Below, in pieces: positions 1-9,216 of a DNA stretch of 64,000 nt; within the stretch, counting starts at the first letter, position 1, and the number at the start of each line of letters is the position of its first letter. A program made the translations under genes and the position numbers. Source of the stretch: Phragmitibacter sp965284365 (lineage in GTDB: Bacteria; Verrucomicrobiota; Verrucomicrobiia; Verrucomicrobiales; Verrucomicrobiaceae). The notes below the pieces were generated by a model. It searched no databases. It worked only from the letters and a program-made list of their open reading frames with translations, and had not been told where the DNA came from. The DNA is taken from contig OZ260079.1 in the NCBI GenBank assembly GCA_965284365.1, positions 2,604,001 through 2,668,000 on the forward strand, read 5' to 3'.

Positions 1-725
1 TAGAACCGGCCGTCTGGCTCATAGGTTAGCAGTTCGCGGATGCGGGGGCCGTGCATCAGGACGGCGTTGGCCGTGGCGTTGAGCTCACGGACATGGTAGT
101 GATGTACGTCCCAGGTATGCGGGATGATGAGGGTGAGGTCGGGGAGTTCCGCAGGTGTGGCTTTGGAGAGTTCCGCGAGCGTTTCCGGGCTGGTGATGAA
201 AGCCTGATACTTCAGCGTCTGCTCCCACTGGGGATCGTCTTTTTTGGGGGAAGGGAAAATCTCGCCCGAGGCCTGGGAGAGCATGTTGAAGAAACCTTTG
301 TTCGGATGGCGGGCGCGTGTGGCGCGGCGGCCATTGATCCAGAGCTGCTGGAAGTACCACTTTCCTTCCCGAACTTCTGGGATATCGGCGGCCCAGAGGC
401 CATCGGGACGGAGTTTCCAGTCCGTGAGACGCTTTCCTCCCGAGATGACGGGCTTGGCGTCTTTGCCGGCTTCCCACGTTACTTGAGAATCTTCAGGACC
501 GAGCGTGATTGGCTCGGTGATTTCATAGGTGCCTGCTGCAACGATGATCTTCGCGGGCTTTTCAGCGGTGCGAGCGGCGTCCCGGGCGGCTTGTGGGGTC
601 TTGATGGGACCGTCTGGAGAGAGCTGTATGTCTGCCGCGTGGGATATGGCGATGCCCGAAGCTGCGAGAAAGACAGCGGCGAGGGCACGGGCAGAACGAG
701 TGGTGCGGAAGGCAGAGAAAAACAT
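1..725 (-). CDS. Right-handed parallel beta-helix protein, 3'-truncated by the window edge
   Basis: A reading frame starts at ATG 725 and runs leftward off the window with no stop, giving 241 complete codons. The N-terminus has a basic stretch and a hydrophobic run ending in a SHA-AD-like signal peptidase site near residue 30, so the protein is exported. Residues about 40-110 contain the pattern ARDAAR, then AAGTYEI and a VISGGK/LTDWK segment. I recognise this as the start of the pectate-lyase-like beta-helix proteins common in Verrucomicrobia and Planctomycetes, which often act on polysaccharides. Substrate and catalytic residues lie beyond the window. The upstream gene is divergent. Confidence 0.7.
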   Translation of the reverse strand, partial: MFFSAFRTTRSARALAAVFLAASGIAISHAADIQLSPDGPIKTPQAARDAARTAEKPAKIIVAAGTYEITEPITLGPEDSQVTWEAGKDAKPVISGGKRLTDWKLRPDGLWAADIPEVREGKWYFQQLWINGRRATRARHPNKGFFNMLSQASGEIFPSPKKDDPQWEQTLKYQAFITSPETLAELSKATPAELPDLTLIIPHTWDVHHYHVRELNATANAVLMHGPRIRELLTYEPDGRF

Positions 726-921
726 GCTTCTTTCGTTTCGCGGTGGGGAAGGGCTACGTCAAGAAGCGAGCTTTTCTCTATAAAAACTAGAATTAAGCCT
801 TGTTGATTCCCGGTCATGCGCGAAATTTTACCGTGCCTATGTTTCCCATTCACACCGATAGCTTCACTGCGTCTCCATGCATCGTGATGCCATTTAAGAA
901 GGTCGAATCGCTGCCGGACCA

Positions 922-1992
922 ATGAAGATCCTCATCTCCGGCATCTGTGGATTCGTAGGGAGCACGCTGGCCCGAACGCTGCTGGAGCGTGGGCACGAAG
1001 TGATCGGCTTTGACAATTTTATCCGGCCAGGGAGTGAGGCGAATCGCCTGGAGCTGAAGAAGCTCGGCGTGAAAATCTCGCATGCGGATCTGCGCAGTGT
1101 GAGTGACATGGGTGCGTTGCCAGCCGCAGAGTGGGTGCTGGACGCAGCGGCGAATCCAAGTGTATTGGCCGGTGTGGACGGCCAGACGAGTTCCCTGCAA
1201 CTGGTGGAACACAACCTGGGTGGTACGGTCAACATGTTGGAGTACTGCAAGAGACATGGAGCTGGCTTCACCCTGTTGAGCACAAGCCGCGTATACAGCA
1301 TACCGCCGCTGGCTAATCTGCCGGTGACGGCGGTGAACGGAGCTTTTCGGGTAGATAGCAGCGGCAGTCAGCCTCTGCCGGGCGGCGTAAGTAGTAGCGG
1401 GCTCGACGAAAGCTTTTCCACAGCTGCGCCAGTGTCTTTATACGGTTCAACGAAGCTGGCGAGCGAGTGTTTGGCGTTGGAGTATGGCGAAACGTTTGGC
1501 CTGCCGGTCTTCATCAATCGCTGTGGGGTGCTGGCTGGAGCCGGTCAGTTCGGCCGGGCGGATCAGGGCATTTTTGCCTACTGGGTGAACTCGTGGCTCA
1601 GGAAGAAGCCGCTGCGTTACATCGGCTTTGGTGGGCATGGTCATCAGGTGCGGGACTGCCTGCATCCACGGGATTTGGTGACGCTTCTGGAAAAGCAGTT
1701 CGCAGCCCCTGCATTGTCTTCAACGGACCGCATTGTGAATGCGAGCGGTGGAGTCACCTCCGCACGGTCATTGCTGCAAATGAGTGAGTGGTGCCGGGAG
1801 CGTTTCGGGGATCATGACGTGTCGTCCGATGACCGGCCCCGGCCTTTCGACATTCCGTGGGTCGTCTTGGACTCCGCCAAAGCAAAGCGTCTTTGGGGGT
1901 GGGAGCCAGCCCTGAGCACCACGAACATCCTGGAGGAAATCGCACAACACGCGGAGGCAAATCCGGATTGGCTGGGACTTTCCGCACCATAG
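922..1992 (+). CDS. NAD-dependent nucleotide-sugar epimerase (CDP-paratose 2-epimerase-like)
   Basis: This 356-residue short-chain dehydrogenase/reductase of the extended type begins directly with a Rossmann glycine motif, G7-x-x-G10-x-x-G13. It has the catalytic YxxxK pair at Tyr174 and Lys178. The sequence after the first beta-alpha unit (FDNF, then RPGSEANR) resembles CDP-paratose 2-epimerase (tyvelose epimerase), which inverts C2 of a CDP-sugar, rather than GalE. Substrate assignment is an inference from that similarity. It lies 36 bp upstream of a GT2 glycosyltransferase on the same strand, so the pair probably makes and transfers a sugar for a surface glycan. Confidence 0.75.
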   Translation: MKILISGICGFVGSTLARTLLERGHEVIGFDNFIRPGSEANRLELKKLGVKISHADLRSVSDMGALPAAEWVLDAAANPSVLAGVDGQTSSLQLVEHNLGGTVNMLEYCKRHGAGFTLLSTSRVYSIPPLANLPVTAVNGAFRVDSSGSQPLPGGVSSSGLDESFSTAAPVSLYGSTKLASECLALEYGETFGLPVFINRCGVLAGAGQFGRADQGIFAYWVNSWLRKKPLRYIGFGGHGHQVRDCLHPRDLVTLLEKQFAAPALSSTDRIVNASGGVTSARSLLQMSEWCRERFGDHDVSSDDRPRPFDIPWVVLDSAKAKRLWGWEPALSTTNILEEIAQHAEANPDWLGLSAP

Positions 1993-2028
1993 GAACTTGC
2001 CTATAGGTTTTTCCTCTTCTCCATTCTC

Positions 2029-2823
2029 ATGAACGAAAAGTCCCAAGCTCAGTTACGACAGGCGCCACCCCTGACGCTGTACTCGGTAGTGATTCCGGCT
2101 CGGGATGAAGAAGAGTCCCTGCCACCTACAGTTCGGGCGATTCATGCAACATTCTCCGCCGCGGAGATTCCCCATGAGATCGTGGTGGTGGACGATGGCA
2201 GCAAAGACCGGACTTGGGAGGTGCTCACGGAGCTGAAGAATGAGATTCCGTCACTGGCGCCGGTGCGCAACCCAGGGCCGCACGGCTTTGGCCGGGCCAT
2301 CATCTACGGTCTGGACCACAGTGAAGGGGATGCCGTGGTGGTGATGATGGCGGACGCCTCTGACTCGCCGGAAGATGCCGTGAAATACTGGCGGATCCTG
2401 CAGGACGAGGGATATGAGTGTGTGTTCGGCAGCCGCTTCATCAAAGGTGGAAAGGTGATCGACTACCCGCGGCTGAAACTTTTCATCAACCGTCTGGCCA
2501 ACGCCTTTATACGCGCCCTGTTCCGTATTCCGCTGAATGACACGACGAATGCGTTTAAGGCCTACCGCCGCAGTGTGATTGATGGTTGCCGGCCTTTGTT
2601 GGCGCCGCATTTTAATCTGACCGTGGAAATTCCGCTCAAGGCGATCGTGCGCGGGTACACCTGGAAGGTAATGCCGATCTCCTGGACGAACCGAAAATAC
2701 GGGGAGGCCAAACTAAAGATCAAAGAGATGGGCAGCCGCTATTTCTTCATCTGCACCTATATCTGGCTGGAGAAATATTTCAGCCGGGGCGACTACCGGC
2801 GGCAGCTGGACAAGCAGCCGTAA
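2029..2823 (+). CDS. Family 2 glycosyltransferase (dolichol/polyprenyl-phosphate sugar transferase-like)
   Basis: 264 residues. The GT-A fold is recognised from the VVIPARDEEESL start, the nucleotide-binding D55-D56-G57 and a D109-A-S-D112 acidic pair that would hold the metal and sugar donor. The C-terminal part (ISWTNRKYG, then EMGSRYFF) matches the DPM1-like branch, which transfers a sugar from a nucleotide donor to a polyprenyl phosphate. There is no C-terminal membrane domain, so it would be a soluble or peripheral enzyme on the cytoplasmic face. It probably forms an operon with the preceding epimerase. Confidence 0.8.
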   Translation: MNEKSQAQLRQAPPLTLYSVVIPARDEEESLPPTVRAIHATFSAAEIPHEIVVVDDGSKDRTWEVLTELKNEIPSLAPVRNPGPHGFGRAIIYGLDHSEGDAVVVMMADASDSPEDAVKYWRILQDEGYECVFGSRFIKGGKVIDYPRLKLFINRLANAFIRALFRIPLNDTTNAFKAYRRSVIDGCRPLLAPHFNLTVEIPLKAIVRGYTWKVMPISWTNRKYGEAKLKIKEMGSRYFFICTYIWLEKYFSRGDYRRQLDKQP

Positions 2824-2870
2824 AGTGTGTGAGGGGTTGTAGCCCGCGAATTTCTATTTAGAATCGCGGC

Positions 2871-3740
2871 ATGAAATTCATGCTTCCTCGAACGATCCGT
2901 GCCGGGATCGCCTGCCTCGCCATCGGTGCTGCGGCAACGGCCATCCATGCTGAAGATGCCAAACCGACGACGGGCCTTCAACTTTACAGCCTGCGCAATC
3001 AGGTGGCCGTGCGCGGCGTGCCCTGGATGCTGGACCAGGTGAAGACCTTCGGCATCAAGGAAGTGGAGTTGGCAGGCACGGGCAATCTGACCCCGGAGCA
3101 GTTCAAAGCGGAAGTGGACAAACGCGGGCTAAAAGCGATCAGCGCGCACTTTCCGTATAAGAGGTATAAGGATGATTTGGAAAACGTGGTGAAAGAAGCG
3201 AAAGCGCTGGGACTTCCTTTTGCCGGCTGCGCCTGGATCGATCACAAAGATGCCTTTGATGAAGCGGAATGCCGCGATGCCATTGAGACATTCAACCGGG
3301 CAGGTGAAGCGCTGGCCAAGGAAGGGATCACATTCTTTTACCATGCCCATGGTTATGAATTCCAACCCCATGCCTCCGGCACCTTGCTGGATCTGCTTTT
3401 CGCGGAGACGAAGCCGGAATGGGTGAGCTACCAGATGGATGTCCTGTGGATTGTCTTCCCCGGGCAGGATCCCGTGAAGCTGCTGGAGAAGTATCCGAAC
3501 CGCTGGAAGCTCATGCACCTGAAAGATCTGAAAAAGGGCGTCGAAACAGGCTCTTTGGCAGGAAAGACGGATGTGAAGAATGACGTGACTCTGGGAACGG
3601 GTCAGGTGAATTACCCTGCGGTGATCGAGGCGGCCAGGAAGATCGGCATCAAACATTACTTCATCGAGGACGAATCGCCCACATCACTGGAGCAGATTCC
3701 GCAAAGTCTGGAATACATGAAGACATTGGGATTTGAGTGA
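2871..3740 (+). CDS. Exported sugar isomerase/epimerase-like TIM barrel (AP endonuclease family 2 fold)
   Basis: 289 residues. A signal peptide of about 27 residues (basic start, hydrophobic core, AIHA site) places it in the periplasm. The rest matches the xylose-isomerase-like TIM barrel: LQLYSLR at the start of the barrel, FYHAHGYEF, QMDVLWI, LMHLKD and FIEDE. The His, Asp, His and Glu in these blocks are the usual divalent-metal ligands. Such exported isomerase-like proteins are common in Verrucomicrobia and Planctomycetes, but the substrate cannot be told from sequence. The stop codon is followed within 85 bp by a periplasmic propeller gene on the same strand. Confidence 0.8.
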   Translation: MKFMLPRTIRAGIACLAIGAAATAIHAEDAKPTTGLQLYSLRNQVAVRGVPWMLDQVKTFGIKEVELAGTGNLTPEQFKAEVDKRGLKAISAHFPYKRYKDDLENVVKEAKALGLPFAGCAWIDHKDAFDEAECRDAIETFNRAGEALAKEGITFFYHAHGYEFQPHASGTLLDLLFAETKPEWVSYQMDVLWIVFPGQDPVKLLEKYPNRWKLMHLKDLKKGVETGSLAGKTDVKNDVTLGTGQVNYPAVIEAARKIGIKHYFIEDESPTSLEQIPQSLEYMKTLGFE

Positions 3741-3823
3741 TGAAGCGGGCACGATTGAGGTCGTTGGGTGGAAGAGTGGCAAAGTCGGCAAAGCGCTGCT
3801 GCTGTAGCGCGGTATGCTGGCGG

Positions 3824-5083
3824 ATGCGCTTCACCCTCACCGGCTTCCTGGCCGCCATTTTTGCTTTTTCGCTCATCGTAAACCCTGCCGTTGGCCTTGC
3901 TGCCGACGGGAAGACGTCTGACTGGCCTCAGTTTCATGGACCGAAGGCGGACAACACCACGACCGAAGCTGGGTGGAAAAAGGATTGGCCGGCGGATGGC
4001 CCTGCAGTTCTGTGGAAGGCAAATGTGGGCAAGGGATTGGCGTCCTGTGCAGTCGTCGGGGACAAGGTTTATACCGCAGGGAACGATGGCGCCGATATGG
4101 ACACGATTCTCTGTCTGGATCTGAACACAGGCAAAGAAGTCTGGAAGCACTCCTACAAGTGTGTGACGGCCACGCACCCGATGCCAATCGTGCCCTACGG
4201 GCCTGCGTCCACGCCAACCGTGTTGGATGACCGGGTCTTCACCCTGAGCCGTGAGGGAGATGTCTTCTGCCTGGATGCGGAGAAGGGGACGGTGATCTGG
4301 CAGAAAAATCTGGTGAAGGATTTTCAAGGGAAGCGGCCTGTTTACGGATACTCAAACAGCGTGCTAGCGAAGTGTGGCTATGTGTTTCTGGATGCAGGCG
4401 GCGATGTGAATTCGACCGTATGCCTGGATCAAAAAAATGGGAAAACACTCTGGGCCAAGGGCAAGGGTGAGGCAGGCTATGCGACGCCGGCGTTTGCCTC
4501 ATTTGGCACGAACGGCGGAGCACTGGTGCTCTTCAAAGGCGAAGCACTCACGATACTCGATCCGATCTCGGGCGATCAACTCGCGAGCTATGCAACGACG
4601 ACGCGGGATTTCAGCAACTGCGCAACGCCCTATATACAGGGGAACAAGGTGTTTATCTCGCACACGGGAGCCGAGGGCAGCACGGTGCTGACCTTTGATA
4701 ACAACAAGCTCACGCCCGCATGGACGGACCGCGACTTGGGCCTGCTCTTTAATTCTGGAGTGCCGTGGGATGGCAAATTGATTGTTTTCAACGATCAGAA
4801 GCGTGGGGTGAAGGATTTGCGTTGCCTGGATTTGGCCACGGGCAAGGCCGTGTGGACGAGTGACCAGATCGAGAAGGGCACCGCAATCCTGAGTGATGGG
4901 CATCTCATCGTGCTGACGAATGCGGGCGAAGTCGTGCTCGCGAAACCGGGGGAAGCGGGCTTGGAGATTCTGCACCAGGCGCAAGTGTTGCCAGGGAAGG
5001 GTTATGTGTTGCCGGTGCTGAGCCAGCATCGGTTGTTGTGCAAGAACAACGCCGGGGATCTGGTGTGTTTAGATTTGCGGTGA
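3824..5083 (+). CDS. PQQ-binding-like beta-propeller protein, periplasmic
   Basis: 419 residues from the start chosen here. The frame is open to GTG 3737 and ATG 3740, the latter overlapping the previous stop codon. That adds a basic, cysteine-rich 29-residue leader which does not look like coding sequence, whereas ATG 3824 begins a clean signal peptide ending in GLAA. The mature part has repeated outer-membrane-BamB/PQQ-dehydrogenase-like blades: DWPQFHGP, VLWKANVG, LDLNTGKEVWK, LDQKNGKTLWAKG and LDLATGKAVWTS. It lacks the PQQ dehydrogenase catalytic region, so a binding or scaffold role is as likely as an enzymatic one. It may be co-transcribed with the preceding gene. Confidence 0.75.
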   Translation: MRFTLTGFLAAIFAFSLIVNPAVGLAADGKTSDWPQFHGPKADNTTTEAGWKKDWPADGPAVLWKANVGKGLASCAVVGDKVYTAGNDGADMDTILCLDLNTGKEVWKHSYKCVTATHPMPIVPYGPASTPTVLDDRVFTLSREGDVFCLDAEKGTVIWQKNLVKDFQGKRPVYGYSNSVLAKCGYVFLDAGGDVNSTVCLDQKNGKTLWAKGKGEAGYATPAFASFGTNGGALVLFKGEALTILDPISGDQLASYATTTRDFSNCATPYIQGNKVFISHTGAEGSTVLTFDNNKLTPAWTDRDLGLLFNSGVPWDGKLIVFNDQKRGVKDLRCLDLATGKAVWTSDQIEKGTAILSDGHLIVLTNAGEVVLAKPGEAGLEILHQAQVLPGKGYVLPVLSQHRLLCKNNAGDLVCLDLR

Positions 5084-5153
5084 GGCACCGGGAAGGCGGG
5101 GTAGTGGGTGTGTTGAGGCGGTTGGGTAGAGTAATGAGACTCAGGAGCTTGCC

Positions 5154-5175
5154 GAACGAGTTCGGAAACTCGTTC
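5154..5175. terminator. Perfect 9-bp inverted repeat between convergent genes
   Basis: GAACGAGTT and AACTCGTTC flank a CGGA loop. It is the only strong hairpin in the 151-bp gap between two convergent genes (stops at 5083 and 5235). There is no T-tract on either side, so it is at best a non-canonical bidirectional terminator. It could also be a member of a dispersed palindromic repeat. Confidence 0.4.
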
Positions 5176-5234
5176 TACTTGCGTCAGGGACGTTGGAACC
5201 GTTGTGGGTGAGTGATTGAGATTGTCAGTGTGAC

Positions 5235-8200
5235 CTACAGTGATTTCAGATAGGCTGCGATGTCAGCGATGGCTTGGGCATCGAGGCCGAGCATGGCGGG
5301 GTCATACATGAGGGAGCGTGGCAGCTTCTTTTGGGAGGCAATGCGAGAACGGGGAACGGATTGGACGATGCCGCCCATGCACTTGATCATGACGGGGTCG
5401 CTGTCGGAGAGGACCATGCCGGTAATGGTGAGGCCATCCTTCGTCTTGATCTCGCTGCCTTCAAAGCCATGAGAGATATCGGCGGATGGGGTGGCGATAT
5501 TCGAGATAATGACGTCGGTGGTTTGTTGTCTGCCGTAAGTGGTTAGATCGGGGCCAAATTCGACACCAGCAGCACCGACCTTGTGGCAGGTGTAGCAGAG
5601 TGCGACGCGGGCCTGGCCCATGGTGGCGTTGCCTTTAAGCTTGGCGATCTCAGTGGGGGCAAGGGTCGGGGCGTTGGGGACGGCGGGTGGCATTTCGAAG
5701 GCGACCAGTTTGACCTTGTCTGGATCATAGAGACCCAGGGTCTTCATGCCGGCTTCGACGTTGTAGTCCTTCCACAGGTTGTTCTTGCGGTTCATGAGCC
5801 ACCACATGGCAAGGTTCTTGTTGGGAAAGCCTTTCGTGTTGGCGATCTCCATCATGGCGTCCGCAGCGCCTTTGCTGTCCACGAAAGCCAGGGCGGTAAG
5901 CATCTGTTTGAGTTCCGCTTCGTCGAGCTTGCCGGAGAGCGCGCGGCTCCTGAAGTCAGGAACTGCGGCGGGGACGTGCAGACGCCAAGCGAGGCCAGTG
6001 AAGGCGGGAGTCCAGGAGTCGGGAGCAGAGCCGAGGGCCTTGGAGAGAGCGGCGTAGAGTTCGGCTTCCTTGCCGGTGGCGCCGATGCCGAACGCCTCGA
6101 GGTAAGTGCGGTCCTTGCCATCGTATTGCTTCGCAATTTGGGCGAGGATTTCCAGGGAACCCGCAGCAGGGATATCGCGCAAAGAGACGGCGGCATCGCG
6201 ACGAATGGCTGCGGAGGAATCCTGCGCTGCTTTGGCGGCGAGCTTCACGATGTCCTGGCCGTGTGCCTGACGCAGGGCACAGTAGGCGACGAGGCGGACG
6301 CCGTCGTCTTTGTGGTCGAGGAGTGGCTCGACCTTGGCGATACCAGACGGACCCATCTGAGCGAGAAGCCAAATGGCTCTTGCCGCGAGGTAGGGATTGG
6401 TGTCATCGAGAAGCGCGGCAACGGCAGGGACGGCTTTCTCGCCTTGGGCTTTGAGGCGGGTGAAGCCGCTGTTGCGGATGTTTACAGCAGGGCTTTGCAG
6501 GGCTGCAAGTTGGCCCTCTGTGGTTGTCAGATTCAGCTTGGGGACGTTTGGCTTGAAGCCTTTCGGGGCGATGCGGTAGATGGCTCCGGTCATGCCTTTA
6601 TCGAGCGTCCCATGACCACCCACGCGCGCATCAAACCAGTCGGCGACATAGATCGCGCCGTCGGGGCCGACGCAGACATCGCTGGGGCGGAACTTGGTTT
6701 TGAGCTCGCCGCTGGGTTTGCCGCCAAGGAAGTCGGACCCGGCGTAAGCCTTCTCTTTGTTGGAGGTGATGAAGTCGAATCGCTCCATTTTGAAGCCCGA
6801 GCCATCGGGCTTGGGCAGGTAGCCGAAGACGACGTTCTTGCCGGCTTCGCAGGCGAGAAGGAGGCCGCGCCATTGGTCACCCAAGGCACCGTTTTCATAA
6901 TAGGCTACGCCGGTAGGTGAACCGCCGCCGTAGATATCGCCCGCGGGCATAACGCCGGGATCTTCCTGACGCCATTCGGCGGTGGGGGTATCCTGGCCGG
7001 GACGTTTGTCGGCGCCCCAGGAGCGTTTGCCATCGACCGAAGCGAAGCCGGCATTGCCCCCTTCAAGGACGGGCGTGACGCGGCAGGCGGGCGGGTCGTC
7101 GTTATCGCTTTGGAAAATGTCGCCAATCGAGGTGACGGTCTGCTCGTAGCTGTTGCGGAAGTTGTGCGCGAGGATTTTGACCTGCGTGCCGTCGGGATTC
7201 ATGCGAGCGAGGAAGCCGCCGATCCAGATGTGGCCGTCATCGCTTTTCTGGCCCGCGATTTCCTGGAGCATGTAGGGGCTGCCCATGGCGAAGGTCTTGC
7301 CGGAGCGGTCCGTGAATTTTGCGCCCGTGTTGCCCTGGTTCCAATACCACTGGCCATCCGGTCCGACGGTGACGCTGTGCAGGCTGTGGTCATGCTGACG
7401 GCCGTTAAAGCCGGTGAGGAGTTCGTCCTTCTTGTCTTTGGCGGGATCGAAGATGCCATTCCGATCGGTGTCGGTGAAAACAAGGAGGTTCGGCGGCTGG
7501 GAGACGATGTATTGGTTTTCGAGGACAGCAATGCCCAGTGGGGCCTCGAATTCTTTGTCCTGAAGGAAGACGGTCATCTTGTCCGCCTGACCCGCGCCTT
7601 TGGTGTCTTCGAGGATGACGATGCGGTCACCTTTGGGATCGCGACCTCTTTGGCCACGGTAGTTTACGCCTTCGGCGACGACGAGACGGCCCTGGGCATC
7701 GAAGTCGATGTTGGTGGGGTTCCGCACCATGGGTGAGGCGGCCCACACGGTCACTTCGAGGCCATCCGGCACAGAGAACAGATCAAGTGGAACCAGTGGA
7801 GGGCCGGCATCTGCGACTTCCGGGGGCAGTGGCTTCTCGGAATAAACTTCAAACTGTACGGAGGCATCGCTGGTCTTGCCGCTGCGAATCATGGCACCGT
7901 CATCCAGGGCGACTTGGGTTTCGAACTTCACGGCACCTGCCGGAAGGTCGTACGCAATGCTGGAGTCCGCGTGAACGCCGATGCCGTTGCGGAAGATCTG
8001 TCCGCTGACCTGAAGCTGCCCGCCACCGTAGGATCGGCCGATCTGCGTGCCGCCGACAGGGGATTCGCTGGATTTCCACTTCACTCCCGTGAGGTCCTTC
8101 GTGCTACCGTCCGCCATGATGAGCTTCGGCTCAATCCAGTCCGACCAGTCGCAACTGATCGAATCGCCTGACCGGACGACAAGGTAGAGTTCCTTGGCGC

Positions 8201-8408
8201 CTTTCAGGTCAACGCTGATGCTTGTCAGGCGAGGTTCCTTGGCAGGGGTGATGATGGGGCTCTGGTAGAGAGGTTTGGGAGCGGGGGGTGATTGGGCGCT
8301 GGCGTCAGCTGGTAGAAAGAGGGAAAGGACAGCGCCGAGGCTGAGGCAGGAGGTCGCGCAAGTGTGGATGAGTTTGCCGAGGCACTGGGAGAAAAACGAG
8401 ATGACCAT
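5235..8408 (-). CDS. PVC-type membrane-associated dehydrogenase: NPCBM, propeller, HEAT repeats and c-type haem domain
   Basis: 1057 residues. A signal peptide of about 38 residues is followed by an NPCBM carbohydrate-binding module (about 45-190; it contains GGTQIGRSYGGG and IGVHADS). Next comes a sorbosone/glucose-dehydrogenase-like propeller (about 205-620, starting DGLEVTVWAASP), with calcium-type acidic loops such as TDTDRNGIFDP. HEAT repeats follow (about 640-780), then a C-terminal Planctomycete/Verrucomicrobia haem domain with the CxxCH motif at C938, C941 and H942. This architecture is a PVC hallmark, and members are thought to oxidise sugars in the periplasm and pass electrons to a cytochrome. 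The substrate is unknown. It appears monocistronic, and its stop faces a convergent propeller gene. Confidence 0.85.
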   Translation of the reverse strand: MVISFFSQCLGKLIHTCATSCLSLGAVLSLFLPADASAQSPPAPKPLYQSPIITPAKEPRLTSISVDLKGAKELYLVVRSGDSISCDWSDWIEPKLIMADGSTKDLTGVKWKSSESPVGGTQIGRSYGGGQLQVSGQIFRNGIGVHADSSIAYDLPAGAVKFETQVALDDGAMIRSGKTSDASVQFEVYSEKPLPPEVADAGPPLVPLDLFSVPDGLEVTVWAASPMVRNPTNIDFDAQGRLVVAEGVNYRGQRGRDPKGDRIVILEDTKGAGQADKMTVFLQDKEFEAPLGIAVLENQYIVSQPPNLLVFTDTDRNGIFDPAKDKKDELLTGFNGRQHDHSLHSVTVGPDGQWYWNQGNTGAKFTDRSGKTFAMGSPYMLQEIAGQKSDDGHIWIGGFLARMNPDGTQVKILAHNFRNSYEQTVTSIGDIFQSDNDDPPACRVTPVLEGGNAGFASVDGKRSWGADKRPGQDTPTAEWRQEDPGVMPAGDIYGGGSPTGVAYYENGALGDQWRGLLLACEAGKNVVFGYLPKPDGSGFKMERFDFITSNKEKAYAGSDFLGGKPSGELKTKFRPSDVCVGPDGAIYVADWFDARVGGHGTLDKGMTGAIYRIAPKGFKPNVPKLNLTTTEGQLAALQSPAVNIRNSGFTRLKAQGEKAVPAVAALLDDTNPYLAARAIWLLAQMGPSGIAKVEPLLDHKDDGVRLVAYCALRQAHGQDIVKLAAKAAQDSSAAIRRDAAVSLRDIPAAGSLEILAQIAKQYDGKDRTYLEAFGIGATGKEAELYAALSKALGSAPDSWTPAFTGLAWRLHVPAAVPDFRSRALSGKLDEAELKQMLTALAFVDSKGAADAMMEIANTKGFPNKNLAMWWLMNRKNNLWKDYNVEAGMKTLGLYDPDKVKLVAFEMPPAVPNAPTLAPTEIAKLKGNATMGQARVALCYTCHKVGAAGVEFGPDLTTYGRQQTTDVIISNIATPSADISHGFEGSEIKTKDGLTITGMVLSDSDPVMIKCMGGIVQSVPRSRIASQKKLPRSLMYDPAMLGLDAQAIADIAAYLKSL

Positions 8409-8565
8409 GGGAAAGCTAGACGGGGCGGAAGGGTGGCTGGGAAAAGAGGGAGAGTATCTACGATGGCTCGGACGTTATTTTCCAGGTAAAATTCGAGGTC
8501 GACCAAAGTGGTGTTAGTCCTCGATATGCTCGCGTATTCAGCCTACTATTGTAATGAGTTGAGCG

Positions 8566-9129
8566 ATGCCGTCGTCAGCGATCACCAAAAACAAAAAGGC
8601 CCTATTGTGGGCAGCAGTAGCCATCCTCGCGCTAGGGATTACTTTGATCGTCGGTGCGAGGTCGTACCTGAATCGGTTTGCGAGGTGGCCGGTGCATCGC
8701 TTGCCAGATTTGCCGATCTTTGAATCGATCAGAGTTCTAAAAACCAAAGCGGATATCATGGACGCTCGAACGGCCATCCAAAAATTTGCCGAGCACTATG
8801 ATCGTCTGCCGATCAATAGTCCAGAGAGAGAGTATCAATTCAGCACGACGCTCGGGCATGACTTAAATGCCGTGAACCCCAGTCCAGAGCGGAGGAATTC
8901 AGATAAAATAGTCTTTTGGGATGTCCCTGCCGGAGAACAAATGGATGGGTGGGGGCGGGAATATCACTTTTTTATGGATCATGATGACGATGGGTGGGTT
9001 CGGCTCGGTGATCGCAAGGTCAAAGCCGATTGTGTTATCTGGTCAGACGGTCCGAATCAGACTGATGATTTTGGATTGAGAGATGATATTGGTGTTTCGT
9101 TTGTTGTGGGGTCGAGCCGTCCGAGATGA
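8566..9129 (+). CDS. Hypothetical membrane-anchored protein with pseudopilin-like C-terminal region
   Basis: 187 residues. One membrane segment lies near the N-terminus (about residues 11-31) after a lysine-rich start. The C-terminal half carries the type II secretion GspG-like pattern: MDGWGREYHFF, an acidic DHDDDGW loop and a WSDGPN segment. Together these resemble the calcium-binding core of the major pseudopilin. A canonical prepilin cleavage site (G before FTLIE) is absent. No other secretion genes are nearby, so a role as a stand-alone, pseudopilin-fold protein is an inference. A hairpin terminator follows it. Confidence 0.6.
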   Translation: MPSSAITKNKKALLWAAVAILALGITLIVGARSYLNRFARWPVHRLPDLPIFESIRVLKTKADIMDARTAIQKFAEHYDRLPINSPEREYQFSTTLGHDLNAVNPSPERRNSDKIVFWDVPAGEQMDGWGREYHFFMDHDDDGWVRLGDRKVKADCVIWSDGPNQTDDFGLRDDIGVSFVVGSSRPR

Positions 9130-9152
9130 ATTCGTTAGCGCGAACTCGAAAC

Positions 9153-9185
9153 AAAAAGGCAACCGGTGTGAGCCGATTGCCTTTT
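9153..9185. terminator. Bidirectional rho-independent terminator
   Basis: A 13-bp stem with one mismatch (AAAAGGCAACCGG paired with CCGATTGCCTTTT) encloses a 6-base TGTGAG loop. It has A and T tracts at opposite ends, so it can serve both the plus-strand gene ending at 9129 and the minus-strand sucD ending at 9217. Confidence 0.8.
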
Positions 9186-9216
9186 AGAGGTAGTGTGATT
9201 TTACCTTGGCGCCAGA

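Noticed and set aside
5583..6920. A 445-codon plus-strand reading frame antisense to the dehydrogenase
   Set aside because: It mirrors the minus-strand gene, has glycine/valine/aspartate-heavy composition typical of antisense frames in GC-rich DNA, and no recognisable domain. The minus-strand frame has a signal peptide and full domain structure.
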